Shown: one piece after another, positions 30,933 to 39,261 of the stretch
How positions within the stretch are numbered: position 1 is the first letter of the stretch
Layout: every line of letters begins with the position of its first letter
NCBI GenBank assembly: GCA_017470325.1
Contig: JAFUES010000037.1
Coordinates: forward strand, 1 to 44,602
Source: Oscillospiraceae bacterium
Lineage (GTDB): Bacteria > Bacillota_A > Clostridia > Oscillospirales > Oscillospiraceae
Length of the DNA: 44,602 nt
Reading direction: 5' to 3'
Program-made: the position numbers and the translations under genes
Notes under the pieces: model-generated
What the model saw: the letters and a program-made list of their open reading frames with translations, nothing else
Database searches by the model: none
What the model was told of the DNA's origin: nothing

Positions 30933-31688
30933 ATGCGAAAGCGTATTTTTGAAGTGATCGAGGTCGCCAAAGAGGGCGACATTCTCAGTGCGGTCTATGA
31001 CAGCTTCATGATGCTCATCATCACGCTGAGTTTGCTGCCGCTGGTGTTTAAGGAGAGCACACCATTTCTGACGGTTCTGGATAAGACGACCGCGGGGGTC
31101 TTCATCGTGGACTACCTGCTGCGCTGGTCAACGGCGGATCTGAAATTCCACAACCGCAGTGTGAATTCCTTCCTGCGCTACCCCTTTTCGTTCATGGCGA
31201 TCGTGGACCTGCTGTCCATCCTGCCCTCGCTGACTTTTCTCAACAGCGGCTTCAAGGTCCTGCGTCTGCTGCGCATGAGCCGGGCCTTCCGGGTGCTGCG
31301 GGTGTTCCGTGCCCTGCGTTATTCCCGCAGCCTGCGCATCATCGGGAATGTGCTGCGCAGCTCCAAGGACTCCCTGGCCGCAGTGGGCACCCTGGCCATC
31401 GGCTACATTTTCATCTCCTCCCTGATCATTTTCAACGCCGAGCCGGACTCCTTTAACAATTTCTTTGAGGCCATGTATTGGGCCACAGTCTCTCTGACCA
31501 CGGTGGGCTATGGCGACATCTATCCTGTCTCCACACTGGGTCGCGCCATCGCCATGGTCTCCTCCATCTTCGGCATGGCCATCGTCGCCCTTCCCTCCGG
31601 CATCATCACCGCAGGTTATATGCGGGAATTGGAAAAAGAACGCCGCAGCGAGCGGGAAAAGCTGGACGGACAGCAAACGAACCTCTGA
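30933..31688 (+). CDS. Voltage-gated potassium channel (Ion_trans family)
   Basis: A 251-residue six-helix channel subunit. The S4 voltage sensor carries regularly spaced arginines (VLRLLRMSRAFRVLRVFR, residues 109-126), the pore helix and filter are ATVSLTTVGYGD (184-195), and S6 follows with GMAIVALPSGIITAGYM. The protein ends in a short charged tail without a regulatory domain. Four subunits would form a K+ channel in the membrane. It has its own promoter and its stop codon lies inside the terminator stem. Confidence 0.92.
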   Translation: MRKRIFEVIEVAKEGDILSAVYDSFMMLIITLSLLPLVFKESTPFLTVLDKTTAGVFIVDYLLRWSTADLKFHNRSVNSFLRYPFSFMAIVDLLSILPSLTFLNSGFKVLRLLRMSRAFRVLRVFRALRYSRSLRIIGNVLRSSKDSLAAVGTLAIGYIFISSLIIFNAEPDSFNNFFEAMYWATVSLTTVGYGDIYPVSTLGRAIAMVSSIFGMAIVALPSGIITAGYMRELEKERRSEREKLDGQQTNL

Positions 31689-31710
31689 CAAATACAGTCA
31701 GAGGTTTTTT
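31681..31710 (+). terminator. Terminator overlapping the channel gene stop
   Basis: Stem ACCTCTGAC with GTCAGAGGT, seven-base loop, then six T. The TGA stop lies in the first arm. Confidence 0.85.
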
Positions 31711-31820
31711 CTTTTGCCGGCTCTCCATATTTTATAGAAATTACCCGTATCCAAACCCTGCAGACCTGTGATATAATTGATTCATAACCCTGTAACGACT
31801 TCGCCACGGATGGTTTGCGC

Positions 31821-33467
31821 ATGGACGTTATGACCGAACAATTGAATCTTGACGTTTTGCCGCTGCCGGTCCACTGCGTCCATTGCGGCGCGGAGGCGAA
31901 CTATGATCTGGCCCGGCAGAATTACCACTGCCTGTTTTGCGGCAAATCCACCCCGGTGCAGCAGCCCCTGCGCTATGCACAGGACTGGCAGGAGCAGCAG
32001 CTGAGCCTGCTGCGCCAGCGCCTGTGGGACGAGGAGGCGGCGCTGTACCGCTGCCCCGGCTGCGGCGCGGTCACGCTCAGCGCCAGGGCCGCAGCGGCGG
32101 ACTGTGCCTTTTGCGGCTGCGAGCTGCAGCGGGGCGCCATGTCCCGGGATTTGGACCTGCCAACGCTGGCTCTTCCCTTTGTGCTGTCGGTAGAGGATGC
32201 CGGACGGGCCTTGAAAAGCTGGGCCGGGAAAAACCGCCTGCAAAAAGAGGCCCGCCGGGTGGAAAAGGCCGTGGACCGGCTGGAAGCCTGTTATCTGCCC
32301 TGCGAGCTTCTGGAAGGACCCGTGGGCTTCCAGGTCACACGCCGGGCCTGTGCGCGCAGCTACAGCTGCCGCAGCAGCGCCGACGATGTACTGGTCAACA
32401 GCTCCGCTCAGGTGGACAGTCTGCTGCTGAGCGCGGTGGAGCCCTTCGACTGGCGGCCTCTGCGCCCCTTAGACGGGGCGCTTCCGGATGCGGTCCGGCT
32501 CAAGCTGCGGGACCTGCCAGAGGCTCTGTTGGAGCATCGCATCGACGAAGAACTGGCCATGCACCATCTGGGCGCGGTGGAACGGACGCTGCACAGCAGT
32601 GACCTGCAGCTGCAGCCGGATCGCTCCGATACCCTGTGTCTTTCGGTGCTGGTACCGGTCTATCTGCTGACCATAGACGGCACTCGGGTGATGATCAACG
32701 GGCAGAACGGCCGCGTCGCAGTCAGCCGGGATAAGCGCGTGCGCTCCCATCAGTGGCTGATGGAGCCGCTGATCCTGTCGCTGCTGGCCACCTTGTTCTG
32801 GATCTACGCCTCCACCGGGAACCTGGAGCTGTTTATCCTGGGCACCGCCGCCAGCGTGGTGCTGATCTTCGCGCTGCTGGGCGGCGAGCGGGGCGAACGG
32901 CTGCACAGGCGGCTGTTTCGCATCCGCGATCCGTTGACCGAGCGCTATGAGGGGCGCTTTTATACCTCGTCCCCGGCGGAGGCCGGCGCCGCAAAGCCCG
33001 CCCCGGAACTGCGCTTCTACGAAGCGCCGGACGGAGAGCGCATTCCGGTGGAGATCCGCTACTACACGGCCAAGCGCATCTGCCTGTTTCTGCTGTTTAC
33101 CCTGGGAGTGTTGGCCCTGCCCTGGCTGCTGTGCGTTGTGATCACCGGCCTGCGCATGCTTTCCGGCGCGGAGATCCAACTGGCCCAGATCGAGACCGCC
33201 TATGGCGCGGTGTGGTATGTGTTGGCCCTGGCCGCCGTTTTCCTGGGCTGTCTGAGTCTCGGCCGCAGCCTGGTGTTCGACCACCCGATCCTTTACAGGA
33301 GCATGCCCGACGGCAGTATGAACCCCATCCCGCCGAAAAAAAGTGCGCCCGGCAGACTCTCCCTTTGGGCAAGACTGCGCCGGCTGTTTCGCGCCGACGC
33401 CATTGTGGGCCTGGCCTTCGCCGCCCTGGTGGTGCTGATCGGATCGGTATTGGCAATGATGCCGTAA
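31821..33467 (+). CDS. Zinc-ribbon, multi-pass membrane protein of unknown function
   Basis: A protein of about 548 residues. Two CxxC-CxxC zinc ribbons open it (VHCVHCG with CLFCG, then YRCPGCG with CAFCG; about residues 19-98), followed by a 200-residue soluble region, and then about five membrane helices (near 312-332, 335-353, 418-442, 460-480 and 526-547) with a beta-rich insert between the second and third. I do not recognise the family. ATG 31821 is chosen over TTG 31815 and ATG 31830, but no strong ribosome site marks any of them. TATAAT at about 31772 is a possible -10. It is followed by a glutaredoxin-like gene 24 bases on. Confidence 0.7.
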   Translation: MDVMTEQLNLDVLPLPVHCVHCGAEANYDLARQNYHCLFCGKSTPVQQPLRYAQDWQEQQLSLLRQRLWDEEAALYRCPGCGAVTLSARAAAADCAFCGCELQRGAMSRDLDLPTLALPFVLSVEDAGRALKSWAGKNRLQKEARRVEKAVDRLEACYLPCELLEGPVGFQVTRRACARSYSCRSSADDVLVNSSAQVDSLLLSAVEPFDWRPLRPLDGALPDAVRLKLRDLPEALLEHRIDEELAMHHLGAVERTLHSSDLQLQPDRSDTLCLSVLVPVYLLTIDGTRVMINGQNGRVAVSRDKRVRSHQWLMEPLILSLLATLFWIYASTGNLELFILGTAASVVLIFALLGGERGERLHRRLFRIRDPLTERYEGRFYTSSPAEAGAAKPAPELRFYEAPDGERIPVEIRYYTAKRICLFLLFTLGVLALPWLLCVVITGLRMLSGAEIQLAQIETAYGAVWYVLALAAVFLGCLSLGRSLVFDHPILYRSMPDGSMNPIPPKKSAPGRLSLWARLRRLFRADAIVGLAFAALVVLIGSVLAMMP

Positions 33468-33491
33468 CAATATTCTAAGGAGGACTCCCCC

Positions 33492-33734
33492 ATGCGCATC
33501 AAGGTTTATGGTACCAGGGAATGCCCCGACACCCGGGAATGCCTGGCCGCCTATGAGGAGAAGAAGCTGGATTTTGAGTTCGTGGATATCTCCCGGCTGG
33601 ACAGCCTGAAGGCCTTTCTGGCCATCCGGGATAAGGACCCGCTGTATGCCCCCATCAAGGCCGCCGGCAGGGTCGGGATCCCCCTGGTCGAAAACGGGGA
33701 GCTCCGCACCCTGGATTGGGAGTCCCTGCTCTGA
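33492..33734 (+). CDS. Glutaredoxin-like thioredoxin-fold protein
   Basis: An 80-residue protein of the thioredoxin fold: beta strand IKVYGTRECPDTRECLAAYE with cysteines at 11 and 17 in CPDTREC, EFVDISRLDSLKAFLAIRD, and the cis-Pro loop RVGIPLVENGEL. The active site is not a classical CPYC, since the second Cys is six residues later. Small Clostridial relatives exist but their substrates are unknown. AAGGAGGAC precedes the ATG, and the short gap suggests expression with the zinc-ribbon membrane protein. Confidence 0.75.
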   Translation: MRIKVYGTRECPDTRECLAAYEEKKLDFEFVDISRLDSLKAFLAIRDKDPLYAPIKAAGRVGIPLVENGELRTLDWESLL

Positions 33735-33747
33735 CGGGGAAAGAAGG

Positions 33748-33780
33748 ACAGGACCGCAGACTTTGCATCTGCGGTCCTGT
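33748..33780. terminator. Bidirectional terminator
   Basis: A 13 bp stem ACAGGACCGCAGA with TCTGCGGTCCTGT and a seven-base loop; A/G-rich before and T/C-rich after, giving U runs on both strands. The 150 bases from here to the AlkZ-related gene hold nothing I can identify. Confidence 0.85.
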
Positions 33781-33936
33781 TCTTCTTTTGATACTGATCC
33801 CCAATAAAAACAAGACAATCTTTGCGGCTATAATTGTGCCATACTGCGTTGGGCTCCTTGACCATATATCTCCATTATGCTCTGCGGAGCCCGCCTTGTC
33901 TGGCGCAATTCTGCCTCGCAAATCTTTGTCTGCTTT

Positions 33937-34629
33937 CTATCGGGTATCAGTATTACGGTCGCCCAGCAGCTTTGCGATCCGTTCGTCCTCCGCCCCGGTC
34001 AGCTGCCGCAGATATGCGTAGACCTTGCGCCGGGATTCCTCCGGCTCCTGCCGGTAGGCCTCCTCCATCAGTGTCTCACCGAATTGGGCCTCGGGTGTGC
34101 TGTAGCGGGCTACGCCCCAGCCGTAGGGCCGGCCGTAGCGGTCCACCTGGTACTCGAAATCGGCAATGCTCACATAGCTGCGCATCTGCAGCCGGGTGAT
34201 GACCGTATCAAAGCCCTTGTTGCCACCCTTCCCGTAGCCGCAGCGCCGCTTCAGCTCCTTCGAAAGCAGCGAGCCCGCCGCCTGCAGGGTGTCATAGACC
34301 TCCTTGTCTTTATGGGAAGCGAAGCCATCCTCATACAGAGCGTCAAAATCATAGCCGTCCCGGCGGTAATTGGCAAAAGCAGGAAACCAGCGCAGGCTGA
34401 TGAAGCCCGCCCGGCCCTTGAAGAATTTGCCGTATACGCAGCGGCCATTGGAGGCCACCGGCCCCTTCCATTCCCAGGGTCCGTCCTCCGTCTCGGAAAA
34501 CCACAGCCGCGCCGGCGTGTGCTCCTCGATGGAAAAGCCGGGGATCTCGTTGCGGAAGAAGGGCAGAAAGCCCAGCTCCTCCACCCGCTCAGAGAGGGCT
34601 TGTAAACTGTCGATCCGTTCAATGTGCAT
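33937..34629 (-). CDS. AlkZ-related protein
   Basis: A 230-residue protein resembling the group annotated as AlkZ-related, distantly linked to the AlkZ/YcaQ crosslink glycosylases. Conserved parts are EELGFLPFFRNEIPGFSIEE, DGPWEWKGPVA, VYGKFFKGRAGFISLRWFPA, YRRDGYDFDALYED, KRRCGYGKGG, TRLQMRSYVSIADF and PYGWGVARYSTPE. Its activity is unproven. It has a promoter at 34666-34694 and is divergent from the nitrilase gene. Together with the MGMT, Ogt and Ada/AlkA genes it adds to an alkylation-repair flavour in the window. Confidence 0.7.
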   Translation of the reverse strand: MHIERIDSLQALSERVEELGFLPFFRNEIPGFSIEEHTPARLWFSETEDGPWEWKGPVASNGRCVYGKFFKGRAGFISLRWFPAFANYRRDGYDFDALYEDGFASHKDKEVYDTLQAAGSLLSKELKRRCGYGKGGNKGFDTVITRLQMRSYVSIADFEYQVDRYGRPYGWGVARYSTPEAQFGETLMEEAYRQEPEESRRKVYAYLRQLTGAEDERIAKLLGDRNTDTR

Positions 34630-34665
34630 GGTTATTGTCCTGCCTCCGTCTTTTTTCTGGTTTCC

Positions 34666-34694
34666 AGCATACGCTTTTTTCCCGATTTTGACAA
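34666..34694 (-). promoter_or_regulatory. Promoter for the AlkZ-related gene
   Basis: On the minus strand TTGTCA (34694-34689), 17 bp spacer, TATGCT (34671-34666). Confidence 0.6.
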
Positions 34695-34715
34695 TGCCGG
34701 GGAGAGAATTTACAC

Positions 34716-34744
34716 TTTACACATGCTTTTTCCGAGAATATAAT
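34716..34744 (+). promoter_or_regulatory. Promoter for the nitrilase gene
   Basis: TTTACA, 17 bp spacer, TATAAT, about 50 bases before the GTG start. Confidence 0.75.
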
Positions 34745-34794
34745 ATATCTTGTATCTGAACCACGCCTAACACACCACAAATGGAGGTCCTGCC

Positions 34795-35715
34795 GTGAAA
34801 GATCTGAAACCTGTCTGCCGCGTCGCGGTCGTCCAGGCCGCGCCTGTGATGTTCGACAAGGCCGCCTGCCTGGAAAAGGCCCTGGCACTGACAAAAGAGG
34901 CTGCGCAAAACGGCGCGGAGCTGGTGGTGTTTCCCGAGCTGTTCATCCCCTGTTATCCCTACGGCATGACCTTTGGCTTCACGGTGGGGCACCGGGAGGA
35001 ATCCGGCCGCAAGGACTGGCTGCTCTACTATGAAAACTCCATTCTGGTCCCCGGGCCGGAGACGGCGCAGCTTGCCGCCGCCGCCAGAGAGAACAAGGTC
35101 TGGCTCAGTATCGGCGTCTCGGAGCGGACGCTGAACACCGCTACACTCTATAACAGCAATCTGATCTTCTCCCCAGAAGGGGAACTGGTCTCCGCCCACC
35201 GGAAGCTCAAGCCCACCGGGGCCGAGCGGGTGGTCTGGGGCGACGCGGACCGGGGCTACTTCCCCATGGCGGACACGCCCTGGGGCCCTATGGGCAGCCT
35301 GATCTGCTGGGAGAGCTACATGCCCCTGGCCCGGGTAGCCCTGTACGAAAAGGGCGTGACGCTCTACCTCTCCCCCAATACCAACGACAACGAGGAATGG
35401 CAGGCCACCATCCGCCACATCGCCATTGAGGGCCACTGCTACTTCATCAACTGCGACATGTTCTTCACCCGGGACATGTATCCCGCCGCGCTCCAGGCCC
35501 AGGATGAAATCGCCCGCCTGCCGGAACTGACCTGCCGGGGCGGCAGCTGTGTGGTGGACCCCTTCGGCCACTATGTGACCGAGCCGGTCTGGGACCGGGA
35601 GGCCATCATCTATGCGGACCTGGATATGCAGAAGGTCCCCGCCAGCCGAATGGAGTTTGACGCCTGCGGGCACTATACCCGCCCCGACGTTTTAAGCTTA
35701 AAGATTTCTGAATAA
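34795..35715 (+). CDS. Nitrilase-branch carbon-nitrogen hydrolase
   Basis: A 306-residue enzyme of the nitrilase superfamily. The catalytic triad is Glu48 in VVFPELFIPCYP, Lys137 in AHRKLKPTGAERVVWGD and Cys171 in LICWESYMPLAR. The loop after the Lys and the CWE sequence match true nitrilases (branch 1), which turn nitriles into carboxylic acids and ammonia, better than amidases. GTG 34795 follows TGGAGGT. The next gene begins 18 bases after the stop with its own ribosome site, so they may share a transcript. The natural nitrile is unknown. Confidence 0.88.
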   Translation: MKDLKPVCRVAVVQAAPVMFDKAACLEKALALTKEAAQNGAELVVFPELFIPCYPYGMTFGFTVGHREESGRKDWLLYYENSILVPGPETAQLAAAARENKVWLSIGVSERTLNTATLYNSNLIFSPEGELVSAHRKLKPTGAERVVWGDADRGYFPMADTPWGPMGSLICWESYMPLARVALYEKGVTLYLSPNTNDNEEWQATIRHIAIEGHCYFINCDMFFTRDMYPAALQAQDEIARLPELTCRGGSCVVDPFGHYVTEPVWDREAIIYADLDMQKVPASRMEFDACGHYTRPDVLSLKISE

Positions 35716-35733
35716 ACGCGAAAGGAGAATGCC

Positions 35734-37281
35734 ATGAAACTGAAAAAACAGGGTCTGGCCCTGCTGCTGGTCCTGATGCTGCTGCTGAGCCTGCTGCCCG
35801 CGACAGCGCTGGCCGCCCCCAAAGGCCCCAAAGAGGACGCCGAAGAAGCGGCTGAGATCGAGGCTGTGGCCGAGGCTGTAGAGGCAGAAGAAGCCGAAGC
35901 GGAGGACTTCGCCGAAGAGACGACGGAGGAGATCGCGGCGGAGCTGGACGCAGCCATTGAGGCTCTGGAGGAACAGGCCGAGGAGGCGCCCGACGTTGAG
36001 ATCCCCGCGGAGGAAGCCGAGACAGCGGAAGCTGCGGAAGACGCCGAGGATGCGGAGCCTGCCGAAGAAGAGGAGCTGCCGCCCCTGCCCGACGCCATCT
36101 ACAATGAGGCGGAGGAGACCCTCTACGCCAAGGAGGGTGATCTGGTCTACAACAACGCGGGTACTGTGTACAACAACGCCGGCACCGTCTATAACAACAA
36201 CGGCCTGATCTACAACAACGGCGGTCTGGTCTACAACAACGGCGGCACCGTGTACAGCAATGGCGGCATCGTCTACAACAACGGCGGCAAGGTCTACAGC
36301 AACGGCGCCGTGGTCTACGCCTTCGACGGTGATGTGGAGACCAGCCTGATCGCCGGCTATTACCGGGTGGCCCTGGCCGACGATTACAGCGCCTTTGCCC
36401 AGATCGACGGGCTTGAGCCGGAGCCGGGCACGGAGGATTCCCTGATGATGTCCAAGGAAAGTCTGGTCACCATCACCCCCAAGGAAGGCTTCTCCATCGT
36501 ATCCGCTCAGGCGGACGGTGCCAAGCTCAACAAGAATGAGGACGGCAGCTACACCCTGTCCGATCCTTCTGCCGCTCTGGAGCTGGCGCTCAGCTTCCGG
36601 ACCGACGCCCCGGTGTTCAGCCTGGCCGAGGGTACTTACGCCAGCGCCCAGAGCCTGGAGCTGACGGCCCCGGAGGGCGCAGCGATCTATTACAGCGTGG
36701 ACGGCCAGCTGCCTGACGAGGAGAATAGCGTCCTCTATGAAGAGCCCATCGAACTGACGGAAGGTGCCGTTGTCACAGCCGTTGCCCTCTTTGAGGGCGC
36801 GGAAGCCAGCGAACCCGCCAGCGCCTCCTATGCCATCGTGACCGTTACGATCCCCAGCTTTGAGGCCCAGGAGGAGGGCTACAGCACCCCCGCAGCCCAG
36901 GGCATCCAGGTGGAGAATCCCGGCACTGTGACCGCTCATGTGGAAAGCGTTGAGCTGTCCGGCGAGGACGCCGTCTGCTTCACCCTCAACCGCGGCAGCA
37001 GCGGGCGCGTGGGCGCCGCTGCCGTCAACGACAGCACCTGGGTCCTGCGTCCGGCAGCTAAGCTGGAAGCCGGCACCTATACCGCGCTGGTCACCCTGAC
37101 CTTCGACAGCGGCGACAGCTACGAAGCCGAGCTGAGCTTTGAAGTGACCGCCCCGGCTGAGGAGCCGGAGGAAGCTGAGGCGGAAGAGCCCGTTGAAGAA
37201 GCTCCGGCGGAAGATGCCGAGGCGGAAGCGGTCGAAGCCGAAACCAACGCCGAGACTCAAGAGGCCCCCGACGCCGCATAA
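35734..37281 (+). CDS. Secreted acidic protein with heptapeptide YNNGG repeats and a chitobiase-type beta domain
   Basis: A 515-residue exported protein. Residues 1-28 are a signal peptide ending LPATALAA. Residues 31-118 are almost only Glu, Ala and Asp. Residues 137-199 are nine tandem seven-residue units of the form xVYNNGG (for example LVYNNAG, TVYNNNG, IVYNNGG), which I expect to form a small beta-solenoid. Residues about 290-370 resemble the chitobiase/beta-hexosaminidase C-terminal beta domain (FSLAEGTYASAQSLELTAPE, AAIYYSVDGQLPD). A second beta domain follows, then an acidic tail. There is no LPXTG or membrane anchor. GAAAGGAG precedes the ATG. Surface or matrix role likely; no function known. 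Confidence 0.75.
   Translation: MKLKKQGLALLLVLMLLLSLLPATALAAPKGPKEDAEEAAEIEAVAEAVEAEEAEAEDFAEETTEEIAAELDAAIEALEEQAEEAPDVEIPAEEAETAEAAEDAEDAEPAEEEELPPLPDAIYNEAEETLYAKEGDLVYNNAGTVYNNAGTVYNNNGLIYNNGGLVYNNGGTVYSNGGIVYNNGGKVYSNGAVVYAFDGDVETSLIAGYYRVALADDYSAFAQIDGLEPEPGTEDSLMMSKESLVTITPKEGFSIVSAQADGAKLNKNEDGSYTLSDPSAALELALSFRTDAPVFSLAEGTYASAQSLELTAPEGAAIYYSVDGQLPDEENSVLYEEPIELTEGAVVTAVALFEGAEASEPASASYAIVTVTIPSFEAQEEGYSTPAAQGIQVENPGTVTAHVESVELSGEDAVCFTLNRGSSGRVGAAAVNDSTWVLRPAAKLEAGTYTALVTLTFDSGDSYEAELSFEVTAPAEEPEEAEAEEPVEEAPAEDAEAEAVEAETNAETQEAPDAA
36142..36330 (+). repeat. Nine 21 bp coding repeats
   Basis: Tandem 21 bp units (for example GGTCTGGTCTACAACAACG followed by the next unit) that encode the nine heptapeptides of the secreted acidic protein. 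Near-identity of several units, notably TACAACAACG, makes copy-number change by slippage likely. Confidence 0.8.
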
Positions 37282-37294
37282 ACTCCCCCACATC

Positions 37295-37326
37295 AAAAAA
37301 CCTCTGCCTGCTGGCAGAGGTTTTTT
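37295..37326. terminator. Bidirectional terminator
   Basis: Stem AAAAAACCTCTGCC with GGCAGAGGTTTTTT, four-base loop; U runs on both strands between convergent genes. Confidence 0.9.
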
Positions 37327-37331
37327 TGTGT

Positions 37332-39236
37332 TCACATTTCACCGAACAGGGTCAATTGACCGCTGTCCCGATCCACTGCGTAGATCCGTTCCGGGCCGAT
37401 CTGGCCGGGGTCGGTAAAGAGCGTGCCGAAGCGCCGGGCGAAATCGTCATTCATATGATAGACGACCACGAAATCATATTCCGCTTTCAGCTTCTCCTGC
37501 AGCTGCTCCGGCGTACAGGCGCGAGTCCACACGTCGCCCTCGTAGAAGGGCTCTCCCAGACTCCAGCCCAAAGGCGAAGATACCGCGTGGGGTCGGAAGC
37601 TGTACTTGGTCATATAAAAATAATACTCCGTGTCCTCCTGGGACAGGAAATAGATCCGGGCCGGTGTGCCGCTGTAAGCCTTCTCAAAGCGCTGCTCCAG
37701 CATAGTGATGGGCGCCCGGTATCCCCGGCTCTGTGCCACGGAGCTCCGGTTGGACAGGTTGATGAGGCTTTGCGGCGGCGTCCCGATCAACACCGCGCAG
37801 AGAACTGCCGCCGCCAGAAGGCTCTTGTCCCCCTTGCCGCTTCGGATCAGAGCCATAGTCAAAAACAACGTCAGCAGCCAGATGGACAGCAGCGGCACCG
37901 CCACATAGCGCTCCAGTGACGCCAGCTGCAGCGCCTCATAGGCGGAGAATTTGAACAGATACATGATCAGCAGGCTCAGCAGATATAGCACCAACTCCAC
38001 CAGCTTCAGCCAGAACACCCATTTGAACAGGTCTGCCCGCTCCGGGAAGCGCCTGCGGCAGCGTTTGAGCACAAACAGAAACGCCGTCAGCATCAGGGCG
38101 ATCAGCACGATGTAGGTCAAGCCAATTCCGGAAATGGCGGCAGAAGAACCGTTTTCCAGAAGGGCCGTCCAGAACAGATCCCTCACGTCCTTGCGGTAGC
38201 TCTGATCCTGGAACAGCAGGACCTTCAGCAGCGCCGGCAGGGAGACCTTGTCGGGATAGGCCACCGCCGCGTTGTTCATCAGGATACTCAGCTTCCAGCT
38301 GCCCCAGGGCAGCAGCACCGCACCCACCGAGACCAGCACCGCCCACTTTCTCTCCCGAAGCCTCTGGGCAAAGCCCTGTCTGTCCGGCCCCAGCTGGGAC
38401 GCCAGGTAGAGCGCCGTCAGCACGATGGCATAGGCAAGGCCCGCATCCTTGATCAGCACCAGCATGGCCGCACAGAGGGCCACATAGGCACACAGATACC
38501 GGCTGTTCCGGCGTTTTTCCAGCAGGACCATGGCGAGGCCGGAGGCCGCCACCACGCCCAGCACCGGGTCCACATAGATAAAGGTGTAAATGTTGGCGAA
38601 CAGGAAGGTGGGCGCCAGCAGCACCGCGGCAGCCAGCAGCCAGGCATAGATCTTTCTGAAATCCAGCTCCCGGAAGAAGGGAAACAGGAAGGCCAGGAAA
38701 AAGACCTGAAAGGCGTGATACAGCCGCCAGTCCGCATATTCCCCGCCAAGGAGGATCGCCAGCTCTTCCGACAGATACTGGAACAGAGACAGGCCCGGCG
38801 GGTAGGACTGGAAGGTGGAGTTAGACAGTGGATTTGTGGACAGCCGCCCGGTCTGCACCATAGCCTTGACCACATCCGCCCAATGGGAAAGCGCGTCAAA
38901 CTCCCAGGCCATGCGCCCGTAGTTGAGCACTGCCAGATAGCCGAACAGCAGCAGATACAGGAAGAAGGCGGGCGTGAAGAAGCGGCGTGCCGCCGCCTTC
39001 CAGCTGCACTTTTTTTGCAGCAGCAGGCGCAGCGCATGCAACAGGAACAGCCAGCAAAGGCAGATCGCCACCGTGATCCCCATATGCCGCAGGCCCAGCA
39101 GCGCCGTTACATACAGCGTCAGCGCCAGGGCCGCGCAGCTGAGGGGCAGCGTCTCTTCAAATTTTCGATCGGAGGCCACCGCGCAAAGGGCCGGCAGCGC
39201 GCCGATCATCAGAAAGAAGACCAACAAGGACAGCAT
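37332..39236 (-). CDS. Polytopic membrane protein, GT-C glycosyltransferase-like
   Basis: A 634-residue protein with about 12-13 membrane helices followed by a soluble C-terminal domain of about 130 residues. The first large outer loop carries acidic residues in WEFDALSHWADVVKAM and the segment TFQSYPPGLSLFQYL, as expected for GT-C enzymes that use polyprenyl-linked sugars. No sequence identifies a donor or acceptor. AGGAGG precedes the ATG, 25 bases after the MBL-fold gene's stop, so the two share the promoter at 39926-39954. It may glycosylate a wall polymer or protein; a flippase or other role is not excluded. Confidence 0.65.
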   Translation of the reverse strand: MLSLLVFFLMIGALPALCAVASDRKFEETLPLSCAALALTLYVTALLGLRHMGITVAICLCWLFLLHALRLLLQKKCSWKAAARRFFTPAFFLYLLLFGYLAVLNYGRMAWEFDALSHWADVVKAMVQTGRLSTNPLSNSTFQSYPPGLSLFQYLSEELAILLGGEYADWRLYHAFQVFFLAFLFPFFRELDFRKIYAWLLAAAVLLAPTFLFANIYTFIYVDPVLGVVAASGLAMVLLEKRRNSRYLCAYVALCAAMLVLIKDAGLAYAIVLTALYLASQLGPDRQGFAQRLRERKWAVLVSVGAVLLPWGSWKLSILMNNAAVAYPDKVSLPALLKVLLFQDQSYRKDVRDLFWTALLENGSSAAISGIGLTYIVLIALMLTAFLFVLKRCRRRFPERADLFKWVFWLKLVELVLYLLSLLIMYLFKFSAYEALQLASLERYVAVPLLSIWLLTLFLTMALIRSGKGDKSLLAAAVLCAVLIGTPPQSLINLSNRSSVAQSRGYRAPITMLEQRFEKAYSGTPARIYFLSQEDTEYYFYMTKYSFRPHAVSSPLGWSLGEPFYEGDVWTRACTPEQLQEKLKAEYDFVVVYHMNDDFARRFGTLFTDPGQIGPERIYAVDRDSGQLTLFGEM

Positions 39237-39261
39237 CGTGTCCCTCCTAACTTAAACTTCC

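Noticed and set aside
36142..36330. Nine regular 21 bp repeats considered as a CRISPR array
   Set aside because: The units are contiguous with no spacers and translate in frame to heptapeptides of a secreted protein.
35698..37335. A 545-codon open frame on the minus strand opposite the heptapeptide-repeat gene
   Set aside because: It mirrors the codon pattern of the real gene (Gly/Val/Asp-rich, VVVD repeats), and its start and end lie in terminators or other genes. The plus strand has a signal peptide, ribosome site and domains.
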